This document shows positions 26,414 through 35,937 of a stretch of DNA of 64,000 nt, piece by piece. Made by a program: the position numbers and the translations under genes. The stretch spans positions 155,366 through 219,365 of the forward strand of contig JAFEEG010000020.1 of the NCBI GenBank assembly GCA_018241225.1, in the 5' to 3' direction. Under the pieces are notes generated by a model. The model saw only the letters and a list, made by a program, of their open reading frames with translations, made no database searches and had not been told where the DNA came from. This stretch comes from Pseudomonadota bacterium. Its GTDB lineage: Bacteria; Pseudomonadota; Gammaproteobacteria; Burkholderiales; Burkholderiaceae_C. Numbering within the stretch: position 1 is the stretch's first letter; the number at the start of each line of letters is the position of its first letter.

Positions 26414-27672
26414 GCCTCGCGCTGGCGGAAGGTGCCGGCCTTGAGCTCGAAGCGGAACAGCCGGCATTCGATGGGCCCGTTCCACATCGGCACGCGGCGC
26501 GATTCCTTCAGGCGCATCTTCGAGGGCAGCTTCATGTCGGGCGTGAGCACCCAGGCGGTCCAGCCCGCGTAGTTCTTCTTCCAATGCGAAGAGAGCTGCT
26601 CTAAGAACTCGCCGCCGTCGTCGGTCTGCGCGGCCTCGCGGCCTCCGGGCGCGGCTGCCGCTGCGGGGCCGCGTGTGCGCGCACCCGCGCGCGCCACGCC
26701 GCCCACCTCGATGCGCTCGCCGTACGGCGGGTTGAGCACGATCACGCCGCCCTCGGCCGGCGGCATGCGCTGCAAGGCATCGCCGCCACGCAGCTGGACC
26801 ATCGACTCGACGCCTGCGCGCTCGGCGTTGCGCTGCGCGAAGTCGACCATGCGGTGCGACACGTCGGAGCCGAACACCGGCACCGGATCGCGTCGAGCCT
26901 GCGCCTGCGCCTCCTGCTTGAGCGCCTGCCACACGTGCGGCTGGAACGGTGCGAGCTTCTCGAAGCCGAAGCGCCGCTGGCCGCCGGCGGGCATGCCGCT
27001 GGCAATCTGCGCGGCTTCGATGGGAATGGTGCCGCTGCCGCAGCACGGGTCGTACAGCGGCTCTTGCGATACCGCGCCGGTTTCAGGGTTCCACCAGCCG
27101 CTGGCGGCGAGCATGGCGGCGGCCAGCGTCTCCTTCAGCGGCGCGTCGCCCTTGTCGGTGCGCCAGCCGCGCTTGAACAGGGGCTCGCCGCTGGTGTCGA
27201 TGTACAGCGTGAGCTGGTCGGTGGCCAGGTGCGCGAACACGCGCACGTCAGGCCATTGGGTCTCGATGCTGGGACGCACGCCGCCGGCCTTGGCGCGAAA
27301 GCGGTCGGCAATGGCGTCCTTGATGCGCAGGGTGGCGAAGTTCAGGCTGGTCAGCGGGCTGTGCTGCGCGGTGGTCTCGATCTTGAAGGTCTGGCGCGGG
27401 GTGAACCAGTTTTCCCAGGCCACAGCGCTGGCCGCCTGGTACAGGTCGTTCTCGCTGCGGTAGGGGGTGTGGGACAACTGCACCAGCACGCGCTGGGCCA
27501 GCCGCCCGTGCAGGTTCAGCAGCATGGCGTCGCGCCAGCTCGCCCGGGCGAAAACGCCGGCGCGGGCGACCATCAGGTCGTTGCCCGTCAGGCCGGTGAG
27601 CCGGTGAACTTCCTGGGCCAGCAGGTCTTCGACGCCGGCGGCGCAGGGCAGGAACAATTGCAGCGAATTCAT
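26410..27672 (-). CDS. rlmL: THUMP-domain rRNA guanine-N2 methyltransferase (RlmL-like)
   Basis: 420 residues, comparable to the N-terminal RlmL half of E. coli RlmKL. It would methylate a guanine of 23S rRNA (G2445 in E. coli). A ferredoxin-like/THUMP region (about 1-165) is followed by the methyltransferase domain with YDPCCGSGTIPIEAA (SAM loop) and the catalytic VLNPPYGERI. A Gly/Ala/Arg-rich insert (AGARTRGPAAAAAPGG) after NPPYG is not conserved in the family and may be a flexible loop. The RlmK half is absent. Start at 27672 is divergent from the third hybrid kinase with 40 bases between. Confidence 0.9.
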   Translation of the reverse strand: MNSLQLFLPCAAGVEDLLAQEVHRLTGLTGNDLMVARAGVFARASWRDAMLLNLHGRLAQRVLVQLSHTPYRSENDLYQAASAVAWENWFTPRQTFKIETTAQHSPLTSLNFATLRIKDAIADRFRAKAGGVRPSIETQWPDVRVFAHLATDQLTLYIDTSGEPLFKRGWRTDKGDAPLKETLAAAMLAASGWWNPETGAVSQEPLYDPCCGSGTIPIEAAQIASGMPAGGQRRFGFEKLAPFQPHVWQALKQEAQAQARRDPVPVFGSDVSHRMVDFAQRNAERAGVESMVQLRGGDALQRMPPAEGGVIVLNPPYGERIEVGGVARAGARTRGPAAAAAPGGREAAQTDDGGEFLEQLSSHWKKNYAGWTAWVLTPDMKLPSKMRLKESRRVPMWNGPIECRLFRFELKAGTFRQREA

Positions 27673-27712
27673 CCTGCCAATTGTCGCGCGCCTCCTCTAT
27701 AGTGGTTCGGCG

Positions 27713-29539
27713 ATGAGCCTTTCGCTTTCATCAGCCTGCGCCGACGACGGCGGGCACGCCCCGGCGGCCTCCGCTTCTTCTCCCGAAGCGGACCGCGCCG
27801 CCGTTCAAAGCGAGCTCCTGCGCCTGAGCACCCAGCCCACCGGCGCGGTGCTGGCCTTCCAGTTCCTGCTCGACTGCGGCGTCGCCGCGCTATTTGCCTG
27901 GCAGTACTCCGTGACCATGGCCGCCCTGTGGCTGGCGTTGATCGCCTTCACCACCGCCTGGCGCGCCTTCTTCAAGCAGGTGCTCCCCGATCCGCTGCCA
28001 CCGGCGCGGCTGCCGGCCGAACTGCGCGGCCATGCGCTGCGCATCGGCGTGCACGAAGGCGCGCACGGGCTGGCGGGCGTGATGCTGTTTCACCCGACCG
28101 ATCCAGTTGCCCAGCTGCTGCTGGGCCTGGTGATGCTGGGAATGACGCTTTCCTCGGTGTTCTCGGTCTCCTACGTCGCGCGGACCATGCAGATGGGTAT
28201 CGGCATGCTGCTGGCGCCGATCATCGTGATGGGCCTGGTCTTCGGCGCGGCGCCCATGAAGGGCCTGTGCCTGCTGGGTGCGGCCCTGCTGGCGATGATG
28301 TGGAAGCTGGTGGCCGAGCGCTCGCGCAAGCTCGAGGATTCCATCGGCCAGCGGCACAACGAGAGCACCTTGCGCGCCCAGGCCCTGGCCGGGCTGCAGG
28401 CGGCCCAACAGGCACAGGCCGAGCGGCTGCGCTTTTTCTCCGCAGCCAACCACGACCTGCGCCAACCGGTGATGGCCATCGGACTGCAGGCCGAAGTGCT
28501 GCGCCAGCAACTCGTCGAAGGCGCCGGTCCGGCACAGTTGCAGGCCACGCTGGCGGCGCTGGCGCGTGCGCAGACCGCGCTGGAAGGGCTGACGCAGCAA
28601 TTGCTCGAGATCGGCCGCATCGAGGCCGCGGCCGACTCGCTCACGCCCGCACCGGTGGGGCTGGCATCGCTGCTGGCCGAATTCGCCCGCCCGGGCGGCG
28701 CAGGGCAGCGCGTGCTGGTGCGCTGCCCTGCGCTGGCAGTGGGCCAGGCCGATCCAGTTGCGCTGCGCCGCATGGTCGGCAACCTGGTGGACAACGCGCT
28801 CAAGTTCTCGCCGCCCTTTGGCGGCCGGGTGCTGCTGGCCTGTCGACGCCGGGGCGATCGATGGCGCATCGAGGTCCGCGACAACGGCATCGGCATCGCC
28901 GCCGAAGACCAGTCGCGCGTGTTCGAGGACTTCCAGCAGGTGGGCAACCTGGAGCGCAACCTGCGGCGAGGCCATGGGCTGGGGCTGTCGATCGTGCGGC
29001 GGTTGGCGCTGCGGCTGGGCACCCAGATCACGCTGCGCTCCGAGCCCGGGCACGGCTCGGTGTTCTCGTTCGAGTTGCCGATGCTGCAGGCCGACGCGCG
29101 GCAATTTGCCGCATCGGCCAGCATGCCTGCGCGTACTGCCGCGCCCCACCATGCTGCGCTTGCAAGGCTGCGCCCCGGCCTGTCGGTGCTGGTGGTGGAA
29201 GACAACACCGTCGTGGCCGAAGGCCTGGCCGCGCTGCTGCGCCAATGGAGCGCGCAGCCGCGCGTCTACGCCAGTGCGGACGAATTGATGCGCGGCAACA
29301 GCACCGACCTGCATGGCGTGGACGTCGCGCTGTGCGATATCCGCCTGCCCGGCACGACCGACGGCGTAACCCTGGCCCGGCAGCTGCAGCATTGGAAGCC
29401 CGGCTTGGCCATTGCCCTGGTGTCGGCCGACATCGACGAGGCCACCAGCGCCCTGGCACGCGAGCGGGGCTGGCATGCGCTGCGCAAGCCGGTGCAGCCT
29501 GGGGAGTTGCGGGCCGTGCTGGCGGCTGCTTCGAGCTAA
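27713..29539 (+). CDS. polytopic-membrane hybrid histidine kinase with C-terminal receiver domain
   Basis: 608 residues. An N-terminal membrane region with about five hydrophobic helices between residues 45 and 200 has little periplasmic sequence, so sensing is likely within the membrane. It is followed by a coiled coil, HisKA with His247 in NHDLRQPVMA, HATPase_c (DNGIGIA, GLGLS), and a receiver domain with phospho-acceptor Asp542 and a RKPVQ Lys motif. It resembles the other two hybrid kinases here only in kinase and receiver parts. There is no adjacent response regulator. The stop overlaps rpoN tail to tail by three bases (the TAA and TAG stops interlock). Confidence 0.92.
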   Translation: MSLSLSSACADDGGHAPAASASSPEADRAAVQSELLRLSTQPTGAVLAFQFLLDCGVAALFAWQYSVTMAALWLALIAFTTAWRAFFKQVLPDPLPPARLPAELRGHALRIGVHEGAHGLAGVMLFHPTDPVAQLLLGLVMLGMTLSSVFSVSYVARTMQMGIGMLLAPIIVMGLVFGAAPMKGLCLLGAALLAMMWKLVAERSRKLEDSIGQRHNESTLRAQALAGLQAAQQAQAERLRFFSAANHDLRQPVMAIGLQAEVLRQQLVEGAGPAQLQATLAALARAQTALEGLTQQLLEIGRIEAAADSLTPAPVGLASLLAEFARPGGAGQRVLVRCPALAVGQADPVALRRMVGNLVDNALKFSPPFGGRVLLACRRRGDRWRIEVRDNGIGIAAEDQSRVFEDFQQVGNLERNLRRGHGLGLSIVRRLALRLGTQITLRSEPGHGSVFSFELPMLQADARQFAASASMPARTAAPHHAALARLRPGLSVLVVEDNTVVAEGLAALLRQWSAQPRVYASADELMRGNSTDLHGVDVALCDIRLPGTTDGVTLARQLQHWKPGLAIALVSADIDEATSALARERGWHALRKPVQPGELRAVLAAASS

Positions 29540-31125
29540 AGCGCCTTGCGCAAATTGGCCGGCGCGATGCGCAGCGCTTCGCGGTACTTGGCCACGGTGC
29601 GGCGCGCGCACTCGATGCCCTGCTCCTTGAGCATGTCCGACAGCTGGCTGTCCGACAGGGGCTTCTTGGTGTCTTCGCTGCCCACGAACTGCTTGATCAG
29701 CGCGCGCACGGCGGTACTCGACGCATTGCCGCCCGTCTCGGTGCCCAGGGCCGAGCCGAAGAAGTACTTCAGCTCCACCGTGCCGAAGGGCGTGGCCATG
29801 TACTTGGCCGTGGTCACGCGGCTGATGGTGGATTCGTGCAGACCCAGCTCGTCGGCGATTTCGCGCAGCACCAGCGGGCGCATGGCCAGCTCGCCGTGCA
29901 CGAAGAAGCTCTTTTGCCGCTCCACGATGGCGTTGGACACGCGCAGGATGGTGTCGAAGCGCTGCTGGATGTTCTTGATGAACCAGCGCGCCTCCTGCAG
30001 CCGCTGGCTCAGGGCCTGGCTGCCCTCGCCCTTGTGCGCCTTCAGCGCGCCGGCATAGATGTCGTGCACGCGCAGGCGCGGCATGACATCGGGGTTGAGC
30101 TGCACCCGGAACTTGGCGTTGGGGCCGCTACCCGCGCGGGTGACGATGACGTCGGGCACCACCACGTTGCGCTCCACGTTCACGAAACGGCGGCCCGGCT
30201 TGGGCTCGAGCCTGGCGATGAGCAGCATGGCGGCGCGCACCATGTCTTCGCTGCTGCGGGTGAGCGTTGCCAGGCGCTTGAAGTCGCGCTTGGCCAGCAG
30301 GGCCAGCGGCTGCTTGCAGATGGCCAGCGCAGTCTTGCGCACCTCTGCCTCGTCTCCGTCCTCGTCCTCGGTCTGCAAGGCGCGCAATTGGATGGCCAGG
30401 CATTCGCCCAGGTCACGCGCGCCGACACCGGCAGGCTCCAGGCTTTGCAGCAGGCCCAGCGCCACCTGGAAGCGATGCACCAGCTCGTCGAACTGGTCGT
30501 TGTCGTCGCCCGCCAGGCCGGAAGCCAGCGCGGGCAGGGAATCTTCGAGGTAGCCGTCCTCGTTGAGCGACTCGATCAGGAAGCGCAGCGCCGCGCGGTC
30601 CACGTCCGACAGGCGCAGGCCCAGCGCCTGGCGATGCAGGAAGTCCTGCAGCGACTCCTGGCTGCGCGCCAGCTCGGTGGCGTCGGCGCGCTCGTCGTTG
30701 TCGATATTGTTGGTGCGCGCGGGGGCGTCGCCGCCCCATTCGCTGTCGTCGGGCGAGAGGTCGACAGTGCCGTCGCCTTCCCAATCGGGCTGGGCGTCGG
30801 TGGAGTCGAGCGGCGTTTCAGCCGCCGTGACTTCGGCGTCCTGCGCAGCGACGGTGCTCACACCGTCCGCACCATTCATCAGCGCCAGGCCGGCAGCTTC
30901 TTCGTCGCGTACGTCGCGGGCACTGGCAGCGTCTTCGCTGTCCAGGCCGAATTCTTCGCGCGCTGCCTCGTCGGCGCTGCGCTCCAGGAACGGGTTCTCG
31001 TCGAGCATCTGCTCGACTTCCTGCGACAGCTCCAGCGTGGACAGCTGCAGCAGCCGGATCGACTGCTGCAACTGCGGCGTAAGCGCGAGGTGCTGCGAAA
31101 CACGCAGCGACAGGCCTTGCTTCAT
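29536..31125 (-). CDS. rpoN: RNA polymerase sigma-54 factor
   Basis: 529 residues. RpoN directs transcription from -24/-12 promoters with enhancer-binding activators (nitrogen, motility, carbon genes). Region I is present at residues 1-50 (MKQGLSLRVSQHLALTPQLQQ and the Leu/Gln-rich helix), an acidic region II at about 60-130, the core-binding region, the helix-turn-helix (ADELGLHESTISRVT) and the RpoN box ARRTVAKYRE at about 507-516, 13 residues before the end. The start at 31125 is fixed by region I. It follows lptB by 23 bases, the conserved lptA-lptB-rpoN order of proteobacteria. The usual downstream hpf gene is missing; a convergent hybrid kinase occupies that place. Confidence 0.97.
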   Translation of the reverse strand: MKQGLSLRVSQHLALTPQLQQSIRLLQLSTLELSQEVEQMLDENPFLERSADEAAREEFGLDSEDAASARDVRDEEAAGLALMNGADGVSTVAAQDAEVTAAETPLDSTDAQPDWEGDGTVDLSPDDSEWGGDAPARTNNIDNDERADATELARSQESLQDFLHRQALGLRLSDVDRAALRFLIESLNEDGYLEDSLPALASGLAGDDNDQFDELVHRFQVALGLLQSLEPAGVGARDLGECLAIQLRALQTEDEDGDEAEVRKTALAICKQPLALLAKRDFKRLATLTRSSEDMVRAAMLLIARLEPKPGRRFVNVERNVVVPDVIVTRAGSGPNAKFRVQLNPDVMPRLRVHDIYAGALKAHKGEGSQALSQRLQEARWFIKNIQQRFDTILRVSNAIVERQKSFFVHGELAMRPLVLREIADELGLHESTISRVTTAKYMATPFGTVELKYFFGSALGTETGGNASSTAVRALIKQFVGSEDTKKPLSDSQLSDMLKEQGIECARRTVAKYREALRIAPANLRKAL

Positions 31126-31148
31126 GAATGAGTGTCCGCGCAGCGCCC

Positions 31149-31958
31149 TTACATGCGGAAGTGTTCGCCCAGGTACACCCGGCGCACGTCGGCGTTGTCC
31201 ACGATCTGTGTCGGCGTACCCTGCGCCAGCACGTGACCGTCGCTGATGATGTAGGCGTGGTCGCAAATGCCCAGCGTCTCGCGCACGTTGTGGTCGGTAA
31301 TGAGCACGCCGATGCCGCGTTCCTTCAGGAAGCTGATGATCCGCTGGATCTCGATCACGGCGATCGGGTCGATGCCGGCAAAGGGCTCGTCCAGCAGGAT
31401 GAAGCGCGGCTGCGTGGCCAGCGCGCGGGCGATTTCCACGCGGCGGCGCTCGCCGCCCGAGAGGGCCAGCGAGGGCGAATCGCGCAGGTGGTCCACGCGC
31501 AGGTCGGCCAGCAACTCGTCCAGGCGCTCTTCGATGCGCGCCCTGGACAGCGGCTGCGACACGCCCTTGTCGTTGGGCTCGCGCTGCAGCTCCAGCACGG
31601 CACGCACGTTGTCGGCCACGTTGAGCTTGCGGAAGATCGAGGCCTCCTGCGGCAGGTAGCTCAGGCCCATGCGGGCGCGCCGGTGGATGGGCATGTGCTC
31701 GATGGGCTCGCCGTCGATGCTGATCTGCCCGTCGTCGGCGCGCACCAGGCCCACGATCATGTAGAACGAGGTGGTCTTGCCGGCGCCGTTGGGGCCCAGC
31801 AGACCCACCACCTCGCCTTTTTGCACGTCGAGCGAGACGTCCTTGACCACCGTGCGGCTGCCGTAGTTCTTCTTCAGGCCACGCGCCTGCAGGCGGCTGG
31901 CGCCGTTGCGGCCGCTGCCGTCCACGCCGTCGGTGTCGATTCCAGCGCGGTCGATCAC
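31149..31958 (-). CDS. lptB: LPS export ABC transporter ATP-binding protein
   Basis: 269 residues. LptB powers LPS extraction from the inner membrane with LptF/G and LptC. It has Walker [10 protein letters not shown] at 55-63, the Q-loop [12 protein letters not shown], signature LSGGERRR, Walker [13 protein letters not shown] and the H-loop LITDHNVRE. The first 22 residues are an extra Gly/Asp-rich extension compared with the roughly 240-residue family norm; an internal start is possible but lies inside the ATGA-overlap with lptA. It overlaps lptA by four bases at 31955-31958. Confidence 0.97.
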   Translation of the reverse strand: MIDRAGIDTDGVDGSGRNGASRLQARGLKKNYGSRTVVKDVSLDVQKGEVVGLLGPNGAGKTTSFYMIVGLVRADDGQISIDGEPIEHMPIHRRARMGLSYLPQEASIFRKLNVADNVRAVLELQREPNDKGVSQPLSRARIEERLDELLADLRVDHLRDSPSLALSGGERRRVEIARALATQPRFILLDEPFAGIDPIAVIEIQRIISFLKERGIGVLITDHNVRETLGICDHAYIISDGHVLAQGTPTQIVDNADVRRVYLGEHFRM

Positions 31959-32689
31959 TTACCACCTCCGCTGCCGCCCAGGGTGGTGCTGGGTCGAAGC
32001 CCCTTGCCGGGTGCCGGCGCGGGAGCGGCCGGCTTGGCGCCCGTCCCACTGGCGCCGCTGGCACCGCTGGCCCCGCTGCTGCCGCCGGGCTGCGGCGTGA
32101 GCACGGCACGCACGCGGCCGCCGCCGGCGCTGGTGGCGCCGGGCGCCGGCACCGCGCCATTCACGCTGAAGGTGTCGTTGCTCTGGTCGTAGACGATGAG
32201 CGGACCGGTGGTCTCGTCATTCACCTTGGCGCCCACCAGGCGGCGCATCACGGCGCGGCGGATGAACTTGACGTTGTCGGCGCGGCTGTCGTATTCGATG
32301 ACTTCCGATTCGCCCTCGATCCATTCGTCGCTGCCGGGCGGGCCATCACGCCGCTGCTTGTAGTAGGCCAGCTTGCCGGGCGCCGCGGTGACCACGCCGT
32401 ACTGGTAGCCCTCGGGGTCCTGCCGTACGTCGATGCGGGCGCCGCGGATGATGATGGTGCCCTTGGTCACCACCACGTTGCCGGTGAAGACGCTCTCCTG
32501 CTTGAGATCGTCGTAGCGCAATGCATCGGCTTCGATGTTCATCGGCTTGTCGCGGTCGGCCTTTTCGGCCCGTGCCGCACCGGCACCGGCCAAGAAGGTC
32601 AGGGAAACCACGATGGCGCCCAGCGCCAGGCGGCCGAACCGGCCAGGAGACCGGCCGGGGAGGCTGAAAACAATGGGAGAAAATGTCAT
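31955..32689 (-). CDS. lptA: LPS transport periplasmic protein
   Basis: 244 residues. LptA forms the periplasmic bridge carrying LPS to LptD. Signal peptide (about 1-41, ending ARAEK), then the OstA domain: [28 protein letters not shown], and [11 protein letters not shown]. The C-terminal 65 residues are a Gly/Ser/Ala/Pro tail with [10 protein letters not shown] repeats beyond the compact domain, longer than E. coli LptA (185 residues). A dsbA terminator lies just upstream and a probable -10 box precedes the start, so this is the first gene of lptA-lptB-rpoN. lptC, the common upstream neighbour, is not here. Confidence 0.95.
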   Translation of the reverse strand: MTFSPIVFSLPGRSPGRFGRLALGAIVVSLTFLAGAGAARAEKADRDKPMNIEADALRYDDLKQESVFTGNVVVTKGTIIIRGARIDVRQDPEGYQYGVVTAAPGKLAYYKQRRDGPPGSDEWIEGESEVIEYDSRADNVKFIRRAVMRRLVGAKVNDETTGPLIVYDQSNDTFSVNGAVPAPGATSAGGGRVRAVLTPQPGGSSGASGASGASGTGAKPAAPAPAPGKGLRPSTTLGGSGGGK

Positions 32690-32713
32690 AGGGCACGAAA
32701 CTTGCTCTGCCCC

Positions 32714-32719
32714 ATTGTA
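32714..32719 (-). promoter_or_regulatory. candidate -10 box of the lptA-lptB-rpoN operon
   Basis: TACAAT on the minus strand (5 of 6 to TATAAT), about 25 bases before the lptA ATG and inside a TGCCCC/GGGGCA inverted repeat. Predicted leader is under 20 bases. No strong -35 hexamer is visible. Confidence 0.4.
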
Positions 32720-32743
32720 GGGGGCAAAAGCAGTGCCCCGGAT

Positions 32744-32768
32744 GAAAAACTCGCAGACTTCTGCGAGT
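32744..32768 (-). terminator. intrinsic terminator downstream of dsbA
   Basis: On the minus strand ACTCGCAGA-AG-TCTGCGAGT is followed directly by a T run (TTTTT at 32749-32745). It starts 7 bases after the dsbA stop and separates the argS-SPOR-dsbA unit from lptA. Confidence 0.85.
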
Positions 32769-32774
32769 ACCGCG

Positions 32775-33428
32775 TCAGGCCTTGGGCGCCTGGGCGATCA
32801 GGTACTCGGTGATCTGCAGGGCGCGGTCCAGGCTGCGCGCCAGTTCGCCGTCCACATAGTAGCGGCCGGCCACGCCAATGGCCGGCACGCCGCCCACCTG
32901 GTAGTCGTTGGTCAGCTGGGTGGCCCGCTTGATCTTGCCCGACACGGTGAAGGACTTGTACATCTCGGCGAACTTCGCGCCGTCGATGCCCGGTTGCTTG
33001 CCGGCCCAGTCCAGGATGGCGGCGTCGCCAATGATCGGCTGGCGGTCCTTGTGGATGGCCAGGAAGATCTTGGCCTGGAATTCGTCCACCTTGCCCAGCG
33101 CCTCGAGCGTGTAGTACAGGCGCTGCTTGCTTTCCACGTCGTTGCCCACAAAGGGCACCGGAACGCGGCGGAACGAGGCATTGGCCGGCAGCTTCTTGAG
33201 CCAGGCCTCCAGGCGCGGCTCGAATTCGGCGCAGTGCGGGCAGTTGTACGAGAAGAACTCCAGCACCTCGACCTTGCCGGCAGGTGCATCGACCGGCGCC
33301 GGCTTCTTCAGCTGGATGTAGTCGGTGCCGGCCTTGAAGGCGCCTTGTTGCGCCTGGGCGGCGGTGCTGGCAAGGAAGGGAGCGACGCCGACGGATGCGG
33401 CAGCCAGCGAAAAATCACGACGTTTCAT
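32775..33428 (-). CDS. dsbA: thiol:disulfide interchange protein DsbA/DsbL
   Basis: 217 residues. A periplasmic oxidase that introduces disulfides. Twin-Arg-like start MKRRDF and signal peptide to about residue 26 (AQAQQ), CPHC active site at Cys63-Cys66 in FFSYNCPHCAEFEP, and the cis-Pro loop GGVPAIGVAG near 185. Length is normal. The start at 33428 has AGGAGA nine bases upstream. It lies downstream of the SPOR gene on the same strand with an 80-base gap that contains a strong hairpin, and ends in an intrinsic terminator. Confidence 0.95.
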   Translation of the reverse strand: MKRRDFSLAAASVGVAPFLASTAAQAQQGAFKAGTDYIQLKKPAPVDAPAGKVEVLEFFSYNCPHCAEFEPRLEAWLKKLPANASFRRVPVPFVGNDVESKQRLYYTLEALGKVDEFQAKIFLAIHKDRQPIIGDAAILDWAGKQPGIDGAKFAEMYKSFTVSGKIKRATQLTNDYQVGGVPAIGVAGRYYVDGELARSLDRALQITEYLIAQAPKA

Positions 33429-33461
33429 GTTGAATGGTTCTCCTGTGCGGCTGACAGAGCA

Positions 33462-33504
33462 CCGCAGGGCGCACGAAGTTCCGCGCGCCCTGCGGAAGTT
33501 TTTT
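33462..33504 (+). terminator. terminator-like hairpin in plus orientation, antisense to the SPOR-dsbA gap
   Basis: CCGCAGGGCGC (33462-33472) pairs perfectly with GCGCCCTGCGG (33485-33495), and on the plus strand AAG plus six T follow (33499-33504). No plus-strand gene ends here. On the minus strand the hairpin lies between the SPOR and dsbA genes with its T/A run on the upstream side, so it should not stop the operon's own transcript by the standard rule. Confidence 0.6.
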
Positions 33505-33508
33505 GCGC

Positions 33509-34243
33509 TTAGCGCTGTACGCGGACCAGGGCGGTCTCGAGCCCGCCGCTGTCCAATCGCTCCTTCAAGCGATCGGCATCGTCCTTCTTGTTGAAGGGGC
33601 CCGCGCGCACCCGGTAGACGGTGCGGCCGGCCTGCTCGCGCTCGGTGACCTTGGCTTCCACGCCCATGAGCGACAGCTTGGCACGTTGGGCCTCGGCGTC
33701 GTCGTTGCTGCGGAAGGCACCCGCCTGCACGAAATAGATGAACGGGTCGGGCCCGCTGCTGGCCGAGGGCGCCGCGGACGCCACCTGCGTGCCGCCGCCG
33801 GCCCGCGCACGCGCCAGGTCGCCGATGGGATCGTCGGAGTCGGGATTGATGCCCGACGGCCCCTTGGCCTTGGGCGCGACCACCACCGGAACTGGCGCGG
33901 AGGTCGAAGGCGTGACGCCGGCAATGGACCCACCCGCCGTGGGGGCCGAGCTGCCGGGGGCAGCTGCGGGCATGGCCGGCGGCTTGACCGCCCCGGCCTT
34001 GCCGGCCAGGGGCGCGTTGGGGTCCCAGTCCTTGTTGCGGCGGGCTTCGGCCTCGTCCTGCTCGGCCGTGTTGCGCTGGGTCTTCGAAACGAAGGGGATC
34101 GGCACCTTGGTCACGTACACCGCAATGCCGAGCGCGGCACCCAAACCGAGCACGATCCCGATGATCAGCCCGATGAAGGTATTGCCGCCTTGTCTTTTCG
34201 TCCGGGTCGACTTGGTCGACTTTGTGGTCTTGGTCTTCGCCAT
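33509..34243 (-). CDS. SPOR-domain cell-division protein (FtsN-like)
   Basis: 244 residues, single-pass inner-membrane protein. A Lys/Thr-rich cytoplasmic N-terminus (TKTTKSTKSTRTKRQ), one membrane helix (about 22-45), a Pro/Ala/Ser-rich periplasmic linker, and a C-terminal SPOR domain (about 165-244: FIYFVQAGAFRSNDDAEAQ and TVYRVRAGPFNKKDDAD), which binds denuded septal peptidoglycan. The architecture and linkage to argS match FtsN-like proteins of beta- and gammaproteobacteria. It lies 11 bases after argS. Confidence 0.9.
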   Translation of the reverse strand: MAKTKTTKSTKSTRTKRQGGNTFIGLIIGIVLGLGAALGIAVYVTKVPIPFVSKTQRNTAEQDEAEARRNKDWDPNAPLAGKAGAVKPPAMPAAAPGSSAPTAGGSIAGVTPSTSAPVPVVVAPKAKGPSGINPDSDDPIGDLARARAGGGTQVASAAPSASSGPDPFIYFVQAGAFRSNDDAEAQRAKLSLMGVEAKVTEREQAGRTVYRVRAGPFNKKDDADRLKERLDSGGLETALVRVQR

Positions 34244-34254
34244 CTACTTTTCGC

Positions 34255-35937
34255 CTACATCTTGCGCGGCGCACTCACACCGAGCACCGCCAGGCCATTG
34301 TGCAGCACCTGGGCGGTGGCGGCGACAAGCGCCAGGCGCGCCAGCTTGACCTTCTCGTCGTCCACCAGGATGCGCTCGCTGTCGTAGTAGCTGTGGTAGC
34401 TGGCGGCCAGCTCGCGCAGGTAGAAGGTGACGTCGTGCGGTGCGAAATCGGCGGCCGCGCCGGTGAGCATGGCGGGAAACTTGGCCAGCATGAGCATGAG
34501 CGACTGCGCGGCCGGGCTCTCGAGCGCCGACAGGTCGACGCCGCCCAGCGCGGCCTCGTCGCCGCCCCAGGCCGTGAGCACCGAGCAGATGCGGGCGTGG
34601 GCGTACTGCACGTAGTACACCGGGTTGTCGTTGTTCTGCGCCAGCGCCAGGTCGATGTCGAAGGTGTATTCGGTGTCGGGCTTGCGGCTGAGCAGGAAGA
34701 AGCGCACCGCATCGGTGCTGGTCCACTCGATCAGGTCGCGCAGGGTGACGTAGCTGCCGGCGCGCTTGCTGATCTTGACCTCTTCGCCGCCGCGCATGAC
34801 GCGCACCATGGTGTGCAGGACATAGTCGGGGTAGCCCTGCGGAATGCCTTCGCCACTGGCCTGCAGGCCGGCGCGCACGCGGGCAATGGTGCCGTGGTGG
34901 TCAGTGCCCTGGATGTTCACCACCTTGTGGAAGCCGCGCTCCCACTTGGCGATGTGATAGGCCACGTCGGGCACGAAGTAGGTGTAGCTGCCGTCGCCCT
35001 TGCGCATGACACGGTCCTTGTCGTCGCCGTAGTCGGTGCTCTTGAGCCACAGCGCGCCGTCCTGCTCGTAGGTCTTGCCCGCGGCCACCAGTTGCTTGAC
35101 CGCCGCCTCGACGCGGCCGCTGGTGTAGAGGCTCGATTCGAGGTAGTAGTTGTCGAAGCGCACCCGGAAGGCCTTCAGGTCCAGGTCCTGCTCGTGGCGC
35201 AGGTAGGCCACGGCGAACTGGCGGATGGAATCCAGGTCTTCGACGTCGCCGCTGGCGGTGTATTCGCGGTCGTCCGACTTGACGGTTTCCTTGGCCAGGA
35301 AGTCCTTGGCGATGTCGGCGATGTAGTCGCCGTTGTAGGCCTGCTCGGGCCAGCCGGCATCGCCCGGCTTCAGGCCCTTGGCGCGCAGCTGCGTGCTGTT
35401 GGCCAGGGTCTGGATCTGCACGCCGGCGTCGTTGTAGTAGAACTCGCGATACACCGCCTTGCCCTGCGTATCCAGCAGGTTGCAGATGGCATCGCCCAGG
35501 GCCGCCTGGCGGCCATGGCCCACGTGCAGCGGGCCGGTGGGGTTGGCCGAGACGAACTCCACCAGCACCCGCTCGGCGCCCTCGGCCGGCACCGGCTGGC
35601 GGCCGAAGGCCGCGCCCGCCTCCAGCACCTCGCGCACCACCTGCTGCTTGGCGGCGGTCTTGAGGCGGATGTTCAGGAAGCCCGGGCCGGCGATTTCGAT
35701 GGCGTCGACCCACTTCTGAAAAGCGGGCGTGGCCAGCAAGGCGTCGCTGATGTCCTGGGCCAGCTCGCGCGGTTTGCGCGAGAGCGGCTTGGCCAGCTGC
35801 ATGGCGGCCGTGCAGGCGTAGTCGCCGTGGGCCGCCACCTTGGGCGATTCGAAGGCCGCCTTGACGCCGGCGCCAGGCGAGAGGGTTTCGAGCGTGCCGG
35901 CCAGCGCGGCGAGCAGCTCCTGTTTGACCAATAGCAT
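34255..35937 (-). CDS. argS: arginyl-tRNA synthetase
   Basis: 560 residues, normal length. Class I enzyme charging tRNA-Arg. The HIGH motif reads HVGHG within [16 protein letters not shown], the KMSKS loop reads VKISKRAG, and the C-terminal anticodon-binding DALR domain ends with [18 protein letters not shown]. It starts the argS-SPOR-dsbA operon. The region 35938-36065 upstream is shared with the divergent PsiF-repeat gene. Confidence 0.98.
   Translation of the reverse strand: MLLVKQELLAALAGTLETLSPGAGVKAAFESPKVAAHGDYACTAAMQLAKPLSRKPRELAQDISDALLATPAFQKWVDAIEIAGPGFLNIRLKTAAKQQVVREVLEAGAAFGRQPVPAEGAERVLVEFVSANPTGPLHVGHGRQAALGDAICNLLDTQGKAVYREFYYNDAGVQIQTLANSTQLRAKGLKPGDAGWPEQAYNGDYIADIAKDFLAKETVKSDDREYTASGDVEDLDSIRQFAVAYLRHEQDLDLKAFRVRFDNYYLESSLYTSGRVEAAVKQLVAAGKTYEQDGALWLKSTDYGDDKDRVMRKGDGSYTYFVPDVAYHIAKWERGFHKVVNIQGTDHHGTIARVRAGLQASGEGIPQGYPDYVLHTMVRVMRGGEEVKISKRAGSYVTLRDLIEWTSTDAVRFFLLSRKPDTEYTFDIDLALAQNNDNPVYYVQYAHARICSVLTAWGGDEAALGGVDLSALESPAAQSLMLMLAKFPAMLTGAAADFAPHDVTFYLRELAASYHSYYDSERILVDDEKVKLARLALVAATAQVLHNGLAVLGVSAPRKM

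Noticed and set aside
32500..32720. Sigma-54 promoter near rpoN/lptA
   Set aside because: No GG-N10-GC element with proper spacing was found in this or the other intergenic regions I checked by eye.
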